Assembly: GCF_024753135.1 (NCBI RefSeq)
Contig: NZ_JANUGP010000004.1
Location: 283,269-347,268, forward strand
Origin: Streptomyces pyxinicus
GTDB taxonomy: Bacteria > Actinomycetota > Actinomycetes > Streptomycetales > Streptomycetaceae
Direction: 5' to 3'
DNA: 64,000 nt
How positions within the stretch are numbered: position 1 is the stretch's first letter; every line of letters starts with the position of its first letter. The notes beneath the pieces are model-generated. The model saw only the letters and a list, made by a program, of their open reading frames with translations. It was not told where the DNA came from and did not search any database. The position numbers and the translations under genes are program-made. Positions 1 to 8,227 of the stretch are shown in pieces.

Positions 1-712
1 CCGGTTCCTCCTGGGCTATCCGGAACATCAGGGCGTGCACCCCGCTGTCGGCGGAGCCGAACGGCAGTGCCCCGGTGGCCGCGTAGGCCAGGACCGAGCC
101 CAGGCAGAACACGTCGCAGGCCGGTGTGATCCGGTCCCCGCGCACCTGTTCCGGCGCCATGAACCCGGGCGAACCGACCAGCGACCCGGTCCGGGTGAGC
201 CCCTCCTCGCCCGCCGAGGTCGTCTCCAGCGCCCGCGCGATGCCGAAGTCGATGACCCGGGGCCCGTCGATGGTGACCAGCACGTTGGACGGCTTGAGGT
301 CCCGGTGCACGATCCCGGCCGCGTGGATGTCCTGGAGCGCGTGCGCGAGCCCGGCCGCGAGGATCCGTACCGACCGCTCGGGCAGCGCCCCGTGGTCGTG
401 CCCCACGACCTGCTGGAGGCTCGGCCCGGCCACGTACCCGGTGGCCACCCACGGCACGGCCGCCTCGGTGTCCGCGTCCAGCACCGGCGCGGTCCAGTAC
501 CCGCCGACCCGGCGCGCGGCCCCCACCTCCTGCCGGAACCGGGCCCGGAACTCCTCCCGCTCGGCCAGCTCCGCGCGGACCAGCTTCACGGCGACGGTAC
601 GGCCCCGGTCCGACCGGGCCAGGTACACGTTCCCCATGCCGCCCGCGCCCAGCCGGCCGAGCAGCCGGTACGCCCCGATGCGCGACGGATCCCCCGCCCC
701 GAGTCTCTCCAC
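1..712 (-). CDS. Serine/threonine protein kinase, N-terminal part (runs off the left edge)
   Basis: About 237 residues of a Hanks-type (PknB-like) kinase are visible; the C-terminal part lies outside the window. The reverse strand shows the glycine-rich loop GRLGAGGMGNVYLA, the VAVK lysine motif, the catalytic loop HRDLKPSN, the DFG magnesium motif, an activation-loop GSPGFMAPEQ segment and the following DVFCLG. I chose the GTG at 712 because it has a purine-rich site (GGAGAAGG) upstream and leaves only a short N-terminal extension before the kinase fold. Such kinases phosphorylate Ser/Thr on partner proteins. Whether this one has a transmembrane segment and sensor domain cannot be seen. The divergent neighbour is an aminotransferase, with no evident functional link. 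Confidence 0.93.
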   Translation of the reverse strand, partial: MERLGAGDPSRIGAYRLLGRLGAGGMGNVYLARSDRGRTVAVKLVRAELAEREEFRARFRQEVGAARRVGGYWTAPVLDADTEAAVPWVATGYVAGPSLQQVVGHDHGALPERSVRILAAGLAHALQDIHAAGIVHRDLKPSNVLVTIDGPRVIDFGIARALETTSAGEEGLTRTGSLVGSPGFMAPEQVRGDRITPACDVFCLGSVLAYAATGALPFGSADSGVHALMFRIAQEEP

Positions 713-956
713 CTCGCGCCGCCTTCTCCCCAGAGGTTCCGCACAGGTCTCGCAACGGACCGAGGATAGTGCGGCCGTACGGACCGGCGCGGGGCCGAGG
801 CCTCCACGGTTGCGTAACGGCCCGGAAGCCCCAGCAGCCCCGTACCCTGCCCGCCCCCGCCGTCGCGCACCGTCGACAACCTGTCGCGGATTGCCCCCGC
901 CCACGGAACAGGACGCCGATACCCCTTCCGCATCGCGGACATTTACGCTCGCGGGC

Positions 957-2312
957 ATGACCCCTCAGCCCAACCCCGACGCCGGCGCCGCAGTGAAGGC
1001 CGCGGACCGCGCGCACGTCTTCCACTCCTGGTCCGCGCAGGACCTCATCGACCCGCTCGCCGTCGCCGGCGCCGAGGGGTCGTACTTCTGGGACTACGAC
1101 GGCACGCGGTACCTGGACTTCACCAGCGGGCTCGTGTTCACCAACATCGGCTACCAGCACCCGAAGGTCGTCGCGGCGATCCAGGAGCAGGCCGCGCGGA
1201 TGACGACCTTCGCGCCCGCCTTCGCCGTGGAGGCCCGCTCGGAGGCGGCCCGGCTGATCGCCGAGCGGACCCCCGGCGACCTGGACAAGATCTTCTTCAC
1301 CAACGGCGGCGCGGACGCCGTCGAGCACGCGGTGCGCATGGCCCGGCTGCACACGGGCCGCCCGAAGGTGCTCTCGGCGTACCGCTCGTACCACGGCGGC
1401 ACCCAGCAGGCCGTGAACCTCACCGGCGACCCGCGCCGCTGGGCCTCCGACAACGGCAGCGCCGGGGTCGTCCACTTCTGGGCGCCGTTCCTCTACCGCT
1501 CCCGCTTCTACGCGGAGACCGAGGAGCAGGAGACCGCGCGGGCCCTGGAGCACCTGGAGACGACGATCGCCTTCGAGGGCCCGTCGACGATCGCCGCGAT
1601 CATCCTGGAGACCATCCCCGGCACGGCCGGGATCATGGTCCCGCCGCCCGGCTACCTGGCCGGCGTGCGCGCGCTCTGCGACACGTACGGGATCGTCTTC
1701 GTCCTGGACGAGGTGATGGCCGGTTTCGGCCGTACCGGCGAGTGGTTCGCGGCCGACCTGTTCGGCGTCGTCCCGGACCTGATGACCTTCGCCAAGGGGG
1801 TCAACTCGGGCTATGTGCCGCTCGGCGGGGTCGCCATCTCGCCAGAGATCGCGGAGACCTTCGGCAAGCGGCCCTACCCGGGCGGGCTGACCTACTCGGG
1901 GCACCCGCTGGCCTGCGCCGCGGCCGTCGCCACGATCAACGCGATGGCCGAGGAGGGCGTCGTGGAGAACGCCAGGCGGCTCGGCGCGAGCGTGGTCGGC
2001 CCGGCCCTCGCGGAGCTGGCCGCCCGGCACCCGAGCGTCGGCGAGGTGCGCGGTGTCGGCATGTTCTGGGCGCTTGAGCTGGTCAGGGACCGGGTGACCC
2101 GGGAGCCGCTGGTGCCGTACAACGCGGCCGGCGACGCGAACGCGCCGATGGCCGCCTTCGCCGGTGCCGCGAAGAAGCACGGCCTGTGGCCCTTCGTGAA
2201 CATGAACCGGACGCATGTCGTGCCGCCGTGCAACGCGACCGAGGCCGAGCTGAAGGAGGGCCTGGCCGCCCTTGACGCCGCGCTCACGGTGGCCGACGAG
2301 TACACGGTGTAG
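957..2312 (+). CDS. Class III PLP-dependent aminotransferase
   Basis: A 451-residue fold-type I aminotransferase of class III (omega/4-aminobutyrate type). Visible signatures are the FTNGGADAVEHAVRMAR phosphate-binding stretch, the cofactor-binding VLDEVMAGFGRTGEW and the Schiff-base lysine in FAKGVNSG (near residue 280). Length is normal for the family. The reading frame stays open far upstream, but that part is the antisense of the kinase gene; the ATG at 957 begins the conserved N terminus. The amino donor and acceptor cannot be assigned: no GABA, ornithine or diaminobutyrate pathway genes are next to it. A hairpin terminator follows, and a GntR-type gene lies downstream on the same strand. 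Confidence 0.93.
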   Translation: MTPQPNPDAGAAVKAADRAHVFHSWSAQDLIDPLAVAGAEGSYFWDYDGTRYLDFTSGLVFTNIGYQHPKVVAAIQEQAARMTTFAPAFAVEARSEAARLIAERTPGDLDKIFFTNGGADAVEHAVRMARLHTGRPKVLSAYRSYHGGTQQAVNLTGDPRRWASDNGSAGVVHFWAPFLYRSRFYAETEEQETARALEHLETTIAFEGPSTIAAIILETIPGTAGIMVPPPGYLAGVRALCDTYGIVFVLDEVMAGFGRTGEWFAADLFGVVPDLMTFAKGVNSGYVPLGGVAISPEIAETFGKRPYPGGLTYSGHPLACAAAVATINAMAEEGVVENARRLGASVVGPALAELAARHPSVGEVRGVGMFWALELVRDRVTREPLVPYNAAGDANAPMAAFAGAAKKHGLWPFVNMNRTHVVPPCNATEAELKEGLAALDAALTVADEYTV

Positions 2313-2332
2313 CGGGTCCGGACCGGTACCGG

Positions 2333-2358
2333 CGGCGGCAGGTACGGACCTGCCGCCG
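2333..2358 (+). terminator. Hairpin terminator after the aminotransferase
   Basis: An 11-bp perfect stem (CGGCGGCAGGT / ACCTGCCGCCG) closes on a 4-nt loop 21 bp after the aminotransferase stop. No U-tract is visible, as is usual for actinobacterial terminators. Confidence 0.6.
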
Positions 2359-2416
2359 GCGGGGGCCGAACGCGTAAGGTGACGTGCTCGTAGACGTTGG
2401 TGAATACGTGCGAGTA

Positions 2417-2433
2417 CGTCACCCACACGTGTG
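2417..2433 (+). promoter_or_regulatory. 17-bp site with CACACGTGTG palindrome before the GntR gene
   Basis: The 17-mer CGTCACCCACACGTGTG ends 14 bp before the GntR start codon and contains the 10-bp palindrome CACACGTGTG. The identical 17-mer recurs at 22306-22322 upstream of the spermidine-synthase-like gene. An operator for the adjacent GntR regulator is an inference. Confidence 0.35.
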
Positions 2434-2447
2434 AGGAGAATCCGGCC

Positions 2448-3143
2448 ATGCCCGGCACCGGCCCCGTCACCCGCAGCACGCTGCGCCAGCAGATCGCGGA
2501 CGCGCTCCGGGACGAGGTGCTGGCCGGGCGGCTGCGGCCGGGCCGGGCGTTCACCGTGAAGGAGATAGCCGACCAGTACGGCGTCTCGGCCACCCCGGTG
2601 CGCGAGGCGCTGGTGGACCTGTCGGCGCAGGGCATCCTGGAGGCCGACCAGCACCGCGGGTTCCGGGTGCCCGAGTACTCCCTCGCCGACTACCGGAGCA
2701 TGCTGGAGGCCCGGGGCCTGGTCACGGAGGGCATGTTCCGGGCCCTCACCGCGGGCCACCCGGCCTTCGCCACCCCGGCCGGTGACCCGCGTACGGCGGC
2801 GGCGCTGGCCACCGTGCGGCGCCGGGGCGAGGAGGCCGCCCGGGCCGCCGCGGCCGGCGACCTCACCGTCCTGATCGGCTACGACCTGCGCTTCTGGCGC
2901 GAGCTGAGCGCCCTGTTCGGCAACCCCCATCTCGGCGACTTCCTGGACCGGCTGCGCGTGCGGTCCTGGGTCTGCGCCGTCCAGCACCTGCTGCGCCTGC
3001 CCGAGCTGCGCGGCCGGCTGTGGGCCGGGCACCCGGACCTGGTGGACGCGCTGGCCCGCCGCGACGCCCAGGCCGCGCGCGCGGTCGTCGCCGCCGCCAA
3101 CGCGCACGCGCTGACGCTGCTGGAAGAGCTGGCGGCCGGGTAA
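2448..3143 (+). CDS. GntR-family transcriptional regulator (FCD type)
   Basis: A 231-residue DNA-binding regulator. Residues about 10-75 form the GntR winged helix (QIADALRDEVLAGRL, then a helix with YGVSATPVREAL and the wing GILEADQHRGFRV). The remainder is an all-helical effector domain of FCD type, ending in the usual HPDLVDALARRD region. The ATG at 2448 is preferred over an upstream GTG because GAGGAGAA sits 8-10 bp before it. A palindromic CACACGTGTG lies in its leader and may be an autoregulatory operator. The ligand cannot be predicted. The upstream aminotransferase could be a target but is terminated separately. Confidence 0.9.
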   Translation: MPGTGPVTRSTLRQQIADALRDEVLAGRLRPGRAFTVKEIADQYGVSATPVREALVDLSAQGILEADQHRGFRVPEYSLADYRSMLEARGLVTEGMFRALTAGHPAFATPAGDPRTAAALATVRRRGEEAARAAAAGDLTVLIGYDLRFWRELSALFGNPHLGDFLDRLRVRSWVCAVQHLLRLPELRGRLWAGHPDLVDALARRDAQAARAVVAAANAHALTLLEELAAG

Positions 3144-3251
3144 GTGACCGGTACGGTCCGGGGGGCAGCCGCGCCCGGGCCGCAGCGACTACCCTGCCCT
3201 GACCACCTGCTGCGTGCGTGATCATGCGCTGCCGATGCGAGGAGTCCTCTT

Positions 3252-3902
3252 TTGGCCTGTGACCTGTGGCTGGTACCGCTCGTCGACGTGTTGTGCCACA
3301 CCCCGGACAACCCGTTCGCCGAGGAACTCGCGCAATACAACAAGGCGCTGGCCGAGGCCGGGCTCCCGCCGGTGCCGGTGTACCAGTACATGCCGGGCCT
3401 GTCCGGAGACGTCGCCCCGGTGGCCGGCTTCGACTACGACGCCCTGCACTTCCTGCGCCGGGTGTACCTGCTCCAGGTCTGCGGCCTGCCGGTGACACCG
3501 GTGGACGAACTCGGCGGCGACTACGAGCAGTTGCTGGAGATGTTCGAGTCCACGGCCCAGCAGTCCCACCTGGTCTGGCACTACGACCACGCGGGCGCCT
3601 ACGTCCCGGTCGACTTCCCGCACCCGCTCTCCAACGACGAACTGCTCGCGGGCGGCGGCCCGTTGGGCTCCGCGCAGGCCCTGCTGCGGGAACTGGAGTA
3701 CGCGGCCCCCTCGATCGGCATCGACCCGGCCAACCCCCCGGCCGCCCCCGCCCCGCCGGCCGCGCCGACCGAGCTGGAGGAGCCGGCCGTACCGGCCCCC
3801 TACGACCCCAGCCCCTTCGCCCGCGAACGGCACGTCTGGCTCGGCCTGCACGCGGCGGCGACCCGCTCCCTGGCCCAGGGCTCGATGATCGTGTTCAGCT
3901 GA
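3252..3902 (+). CDS. Conserved actinobacterial hypothetical protein, TTG start
   Basis: A 216-residue soluble protein with no domain I recognise. It starts at a TTG preceded by a clear GCGAGGAG ribosome-binding site; the reading frame and codon bias are typically streptomycete. The N-terminal 150 residues look globular and rich in aromatic residues. Residues about 160-185 are a Pro/Ala linker, and the protein ends with a conserved-looking hydrophobic stretch (LGLHAAATRSLAQGSMIVFS). There is no signal peptide or membrane segment. The gene stands alone between the GntR gene and a small antisense gene. Confidence 0.75.
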   Translation: MACDLWLVPLVDVLCHTPDNPFAEELAQYNKALAEAGLPPVPVYQYMPGLSGDVAPVAGFDYDALHFLRRVYLLQVCGLPVTPVDELGGDYEQLLEMFESTAQQSHLVWHYDHAGAYVPVDFPHPLSNDELLAGGGPLGSAQALLRELEYAAPSIGIDPANPPAAPAPPAAPTELEEPAVPAPYDPSPFARERHVWLGLHAAATRSLAQGSMIVFS

Positions 3903-3917
3903 ACCCGGGGAGCCCCG

Positions 3918-4145
3918 CTAGGCACTCGGCGCCGAGGCGCGGCCGACGAGTCTGATCTCCGGGGGCCACAGGACGGCCGTCGCCAGCAGCAGGGACGGGC
4001 CCAGGTGGACCGGGCAGACCCGCAGGGCCGGCCGGTGGTGGCGGGTGACCTCGAAGACGGCCGGGTCGGAGCAATCGGGCCCGTCGGAGCGGGTGCCGTC
4101 CTCGCCGTAGGGGCCCCGGCAGAGGGGGTTGCGGTGGGTGCTCAT
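3918..4145 (-). CDS. Small Cys/His-containing hypothetical protein
   Basis: A 75-codon reading frame starting MSTHRNPLC. It has three cysteines (LCRGPYG, PDCSD, VCPVH) and several histidines (RHHRP, CPVH), which could make a small metal site, followed by a hydrophobic stretch. I recognise no family. The ATG at 4145 is chosen over an upstream extension because the strong purA terminator hairpin (4169-4219) would otherwise fall inside the coding region. No convincing ribosome-binding site is seen, so the gene is moderately supported. Confidence 0.5.
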   Translation of the reverse strand: MSTHRNPLCRGPYGEDGTRSDGPDCSDPAVFEVTRHHRPALRVCPVHLGPSLLLATAVLWPPEIRLVGRASAPSA

Positions 4146-4168
4146 GGTCCATTGCACCCCGCCGTACG

Positions 4169-4219
4169 CGAAAGCGCCCGCCGGGACCGCCCCGGAGGGC
4201 GGACCGGCGGGCGCTTTCG
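4169..4219 (-). terminator. Strong hairpin terminator after purA
   Basis: A 16-bp perfect stem (CGAAAGCGCCCGCCGG and its complement at 4204-4219) with a further inner GC stem, 10 bp past the purA stop codon. This is the strongest terminator hairpin in this part of the window. Confidence 0.85.
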
Positions 4220-4228
4220 GCACCGGGA

Positions 4229-5512
4229 CTACAGGAACGAGTTGATCTCGATCGTCTCGTCACGGCCCGGGCCCACGCCGATCGCGGAGATCGGGGCGCC
4301 GGACATCTCCTCCAGGGCCTTGACGTAGTTCTGCGCGTTCTTCGGCAGGTCGGAGAAGGACTTGGCCTTGGTGATGTCCTCCGACCAGCCCGGCAGCGTC
4401 TCGTAGACCGGCTTCGCGTGGTGGAAGTCGGTCTGCGAGTACGGCAGCTCCTCGACCCGCTTGCCGTCGATCTCGTACGCCACGCAGACCGGGATCTCCT
4501 CCCAGCCGGTCAGCACGTCCAGCTTGGTGAGGAAGAAGTCGGTCAGGCCGTTCACACGGGTCGCGTAGCGGGCGATGACCGCGTCGAACCAGCCGCAGCG
4601 GCGGTCCCGGCCGGTGGTGACGCCCCGCTCGCCGCCGATGCGGCGCAGCGCCTCGCCGTCCTCGTCGAACAGCTCGGTCGGGAACGGGCCCGCGCCGACC
4701 CGGGTCGTGTAGGCCTTGAGGATGCCGATGACCCGGCTGATCTTCGTCGGGCCCACGCCTGCACCGGTGCAGGCGCCGCCCGCGGTCGGGTTCGAGGAGG
4801 TGACGAAGGGGTACGTGCCGTGGTCGATGTCCAGCAGCGTGCCCTGGCCGCCCTCGAAGAGCACGACCTTGTCGTCCTCCAGGGCCTGGTTGAGCAGCAG
4901 CACCGTGTCGGCGACGTAGGGCCGCAGCTTCTCCGCGTAGCCCAGCAGTTCCTCGACCACCTGCTCGGCGGCGATGGCGCGGCGGTTGTAGAGCTTGGTC
5001 AGGATCTGGTTCTTGACGTCGAGCGCCGCCTCCACCTTCTGCAGGAGGATCGACTCGTCGTACAGGTCCTGGACCCGGATGCCCACGCGGTTGATCTTGT
5101 CGGCGTAGGTCGGGCCGATGCCCCGGCCGGTGGTACCGATCTTGCGCTTGCCGAGGAAGCGTTCCGTCACCTTGTCGACGGTCACGTTGTACGGCGTGAT
5201 GATGTGCGCGTTTCCGCTGATGAGGAGCTTGGACGTGTCGACGCCGCGCTCGTTCAGACCGCTCAGCTCGGAGAGCAGGACCGACGGGTCGACGACGACA
5301 CCGTTTCCGATGACCGGCGTACAGCCGGGCGAGAGGATTCCGGAAGGGAGCAGGTGGAGCGCGTACTTCTGGTCGCCGACGACGACCGTGTGGCCGGCGT
5401 TGTTGCCGCCCTGGTAGCGCACTACATAGTCCACCGAGCCACCGAGCAGGTCGGTGGCCTTCCCCTTGCCTTCGTCACCCCACTGAGCACCGAGCAGCAC
5501 AAGTGCGGGCAC
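4229..5512 (-). CDS. purA: Adenylosuccinate synthetase
   Basis: A 427-residue PurA, which makes adenylosuccinate from IMP, aspartate and GTP as the first committed step of AMP synthesis in the cytoplasm. The GTP-binding loop [11 protein letters not shown] is near the N terminus with the catalytic Asp, followed by the conserved [10 protein letters not shown], the IMP-binding [11 protein letters not shown] and the [18 protein letters not shown] region, and the C-terminal guanine-recognition segment. Length is the bacterial standard. It starts at GTG (5512). The gene is monocistronic, with a terminator behind it and a divergent lipid-kinase-like gene in front. Confidence 0.98.
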   Translation of the reverse strand: MPALVLLGAQWGDEGKGKATDLLGGSVDYVVRYQGGNNAGHTVVVGDQKYALHLLPSGILSPGCTPVIGNGVVVDPSVLLSELSGLNERGVDTSKLLISGNAHIITPYNVTVDKVTERFLGKRKIGTTGRGIGPTYADKINRVGIRVQDLYDESILLQKVEAALDVKNQILTKLYNRRAIAAEQVVEELLGYAEKLRPYVADTVLLLNQALEDDKVVLFEGGQGTLLDIDHGTYPFVTSSNPTAGGACTGAGVGPTKISRVIGILKAYTTRVGAGPFPTELFDEDGEALRRIGGERGVTTGRDRRCGWFDAVIARYATRVNGLTDFFLTKLDVLTGWEEIPVCVAYEIDGKRVEELPYSQTDFHHAKPVYETLPGWSEDITKAKSFSDLPKNAQNYVKALEEMSGAPISAIGVGPGRDETIEINSFL

Positions 5513-5639
5513 GCGCGTACACCCCTTCCGGGCGGGGCATGTCCAAGGTCGGGGGCGCGGGCGTAAGGTTCACCGCCGCGTACCACCGCGACCGCCGTTG
5601 GTCGCACAACCGTCGGACCGGATGCCCCGGAATAGACGA

Positions 5640-5667
5640 AGCCCCTGGCGCAATAGCGCAAGGGGCT
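5640..5667 (+). terminator. Hairpin between purA and the diacylglycerol-kinase-like gene
   Basis: AGCCCCTGGCGC pairs with GCGCAAGGGGCT (one mismatch) around an AATA loop, in the divergent intergenic region. It lies about 45 bp ahead of the downstream start, so it could insulate the two promoters or act as a leader attenuator for the rightward gene. The sequence does not decide between these. Confidence 0.5.
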
Positions 5668-5709
5668 CTTGCACAAAGATGCTACCCGAGGAAGCGAGGC
5701 AGGACCGAG

Positions 5710-6567
5710 GTGGCGACTTCCGCGACGTCCGATCAGCTGCTGGTGATCATCGATCCGATGGCCCGACAGGCGGACGGGGAGGCCGTACGGATCGCGAAAG
5801 ACGTGCTCAGCGCGGGTGCGGCGACCAAGGTGTGCCTTCCGGAGGGGCCGGAGGAATTCGCCCGCGCGCTGGGCCGTCGGGGGGCCCGGCGCCCGGTGGT
5901 CGTCGGCGACGACCGCGCCCTGGTCCGGGCCGTGACCCTGCTGCACCGCCGGCGCGAGCTGGCCGGGTGCGCGCTGTCCGTGGTCCCGGTGGGCGACAGC
6001 GCGCTGGCCGAGTCCCTCGGGGTGCCGGGCGGCCCGGTGGCGGCGGCCCGGACCGTGCTGGAGGGCGCGGAGCACCGCCTTGACCTGCTGGTCGACGACA
6101 GCGACGGGGTGGTGCTTGGCGCGCTGGCCATCCCGCCGGCGCCGGTGCGGGCGGTGATGGAGGCGGCGGCGGTGCCGGTGGCGGCCGGGCGGCCCTGGCT
6201 GCGTTCGACGTACCGCTCCCTGGTGCGCACCCTGGCCGTCTCCCGCCCGGTCCGGCTGCCCGCCATCCCCGCGCCGGGGCCCGCGCGGCTGCGGGTGGAG
6301 GTGGACGGCGAGACGGTCGTGGACCTGGACCAGCCCGTCGAGGCGGTCTCGGTGGTCCCGGGCCCCGGCGGCCTGGCCTCGGTGGAGGTACGGCCGCTGT
6401 CGCTGGGCGCCGAGGCCACCCCGGTTCGGGCCGCGGGCCGCACGGTGACGGTCACGGGCGCCGACTTCCGCTACCGGGCGGACGCGGCGGTCGCGGGTCC
6501 GGTACGGCGCCGCACCTGGACGGTGCGGGAGGGCGCCTGGGGGCTGACGCTGCCCACCGCTCACTGA
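5710..6567 (+). CDS. Diacylglycerol-kinase-fold protein, catalytic loop degenerate
   Basis: A 285-residue protein resembling the DAGK/sphingosine-kinase catalytic fold: a short N-terminal beta-alpha domain starting QLLVIIDPMARQ and a C-terminal beta-rich domain. The two places where family members carry nucleotide-binding motifs are altered: the GGDGT-type loop reads VVGDDRA, and the PxGTxN-type loop reads VPVGDSALAESLG. It may therefore be a non-catalytic family member. The GTG start at 5710 has AGGACCGAG just before it. The gene is divergent from purA and followed by the APC permease. Confidence 0.7.
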   Translation: MATSATSDQLLVIIDPMARQADGEAVRIAKDVLSAGAATKVCLPEGPEEFARALGRRGARRPVVVGDDRALVRAVTLLHRRRELAGCALSVVPVGDSALAESLGVPGGPVAAARTVLEGAEHRLDLLVDDSDGVVLGALAIPPAPVRAVMEAAAVPVAAGRPWLRSTYRSLVRTLAVSRPVRLPAIPAPGPARLRVEVDGETVVDLDQPVEAVSVVPGPGGLASVEVRPLSLGAEATPVRAAGRTVTVTGADFRYRADAAVAGPVRRRTWTVREGAWGLTLPTAH

Positions 6568-6694
6568 CGGCTGCCGCCCCCTAAAGGTCTCGTGACACAT
6601 ATTTAACCGCGCCGACCCCTTCCCGAGCCGGTGCCTCGTCCACCATCCTGCTCCATCAGGACGCAAGGGCGAGGCGCGTGGAAGGGGCCGGTCG

Positions 6695-8215
6695 ATGGCA
6701 GTGGACGAGGGTGTCACGGAGGATGCCGCCGGGGCGGCACGAGCGGACGGCGAAACGGTTCATCGGCTGAAGCCCAACGCCGTGGGGATGCTCGGTGTGG
6801 TCTTCATGGCCGTCGCCACCGCCGCGCCGATCACCGCGATGACCGGCAATGTGCCCTTCATGGTGTCGTCCGGCAACGGCGTCGGCGCCCCGGCGAGCTA
6901 CCTCGTCGCAATGGTCGTCCTGGCAATCTTTTCCGTCGGTTTCACCTCGATGGCCAAGCACATCACCTCCACCGGCGCCTTCTACGGCTTCATCTCCTAC
7001 GGCCTCGGCCGCACCGTCGGACTGGCCTCCGGACTGCTCGCCACCTTCGCCTACGTCGTCTTCGAACCGGCGCTGATCGGCATCTTCTCCACCTTCGCCA
7101 CCACCACCCTGAAGGACCAGACCGGCACCGACGTGCCATGGTGGGCGTTCGCGATGGTGATGCTCGCGGTGAACGCCCTGGGCACCTGGTTCGGCGTCAG
7201 CGTCGCCGAGAAGCTGCTGGTGGTGCTGCTGGCCACCGAGGTCACCGTGCTGGCGGCCATGGCGGTGTCGGTGGCCGTGCACGGCGGCGGCCCGCACGGC
7301 TTCACGTTCGCGCCCGTCGACCCGGTCAACGCCTTCAAGGGCACCTCCGCCGGGCTCGGGCTCTTCTTCGCCTTCTGGTCCTGGGTCGGCTTCGAGTCGA
7401 CGGCGATGTACGGCGAGGAATCCCGCGATCCCAAGCGGATCATCCCGAGGGCGACGATGGTCAGTGTGCTCGGCGTGGGCGTCTTCTACGTCCTCGTCTC
7501 CTGGATGGCGATCACCGGCAACGGCGAGGCCGAGGCGGTGCGGGCGGCGTCCTCCGCCAACCCGCTCTCCCTGTTCTTCAACCCCACCGAGCGCTACGTC
7601 GGCCACTGGGCGGTCGACGTCATGCAGTGGCTGATGATCACCGGTTCGCTGGCCTGCGGCATGGCCTTCCACAACTGCGCCGCCCGCTACCTGTACGCGC
7701 TGGGCCGCGAGGGCGTACTGCCGTCGCTGAAGCGCACCGTCGGACGCACCCACGCCCGGCACGGCTCCCCGCACGTGGCGGGGCTGGTGCAGACGGCCGT
7801 CAGCGCGGTGCTGATCGGCGCCTTCTGGGCGGCCGGCAAGGACCCCTACACCGGCACCTACGTCCTGCTCGCCATCCTCGGCACCATGGCGATCCTGGTC
7901 GTCCAGGCCGTGTGCTCCTTCGCCGTGCTCTGGTACTTCCGCTCCCACCACCCCGAGAGCCGGCACTGGTTCCGCACCTTCACCGCCCCGCTGCTCGGCG
8001 GCGTCGCGATGCTCGCCGTGGTCGTGCTGCTGGTCTCCCACATGGGTGCGGCGGCCGGGCCCGAGTCCGGCTCCCTGGTGCTGCGGGCCACACCCTGGCT
8101 GGTGGCCCTGATCGCGGCGACCGGCGTCGGCTACGCCCAGTACCTCAGGCGCCGGGCCCCCGAGCGGTACGCGCTGCTGGGCCGGACGGTGCTGGAGGAG
8201 ACGAAGGAACGCTGA
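6695..8215 (+). CDS. APC-superfamily amino acid/polyamine permease
   Basis: A 506-residue integral membrane transporter. After a hydrophilic 25-residue N terminus the conserved APC opening (VGMLGVVFMAVATAAPITAM) leads into about twelve hydrophobic helices, including the second-repeat signature FFAFWSWVGFESTAMYGEE. The C-terminal tail is charged. It probably imports amino acids or related amines by cation symport. The substrate is not evident. It starts at ATG 6695. The gene converges on the P450 gene with only 12 bp between stop codons. Confidence 0.92.
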   Translation: MAVDEGVTEDAAGAARADGETVHRLKPNAVGMLGVVFMAVATAAPITAMTGNVPFMVSSGNGVGAPASYLVAMVVLAIFSVGFTSMAKHITSTGAFYGFISYGLGRTVGLASGLLATFAYVVFEPALIGIFSTFATTTLKDQTGTDVPWWAFAMVMLAVNALGTWFGVSVAEKLLVVLLATEVTVLAAMAVSVAVHGGGPHGFTFAPVDPVNAFKGTSAGLGLFFAFWSWVGFESTAMYGEESRDPKRIIPRATMVSVLGVGVFYVLVSWMAITGNGEAEAVRAASSANPLSLFFNPTERYVGHWAVDVMQWLMITGSLACGMAFHNCAARYLYALGREGVLPSLKRTVGRTHARHGSPHVAGLVQTAVSAVLIGAFWAAGKDPYTGTYVLLAILGTMAILVVQAVCSFAVLWYFRSHHPESRHWFRTFTAPLLGGVAMLAVVVLLVSHMGAAAGPESGSLVLRATPWLVALIAATGVGYAQYLRRRAPERYALLGRTVLEETKER

Positions 8216-8227
8216 CGCTCCCCCGGC

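Noticed and set aside
126..956. Long N-terminal extension of the aminotransferase frame
   Set aside because: It is the antisense of the Ser/Thr kinase gene; kinase motifs on the minus strand are unmistakable and the class III enzyme is complete from 957.
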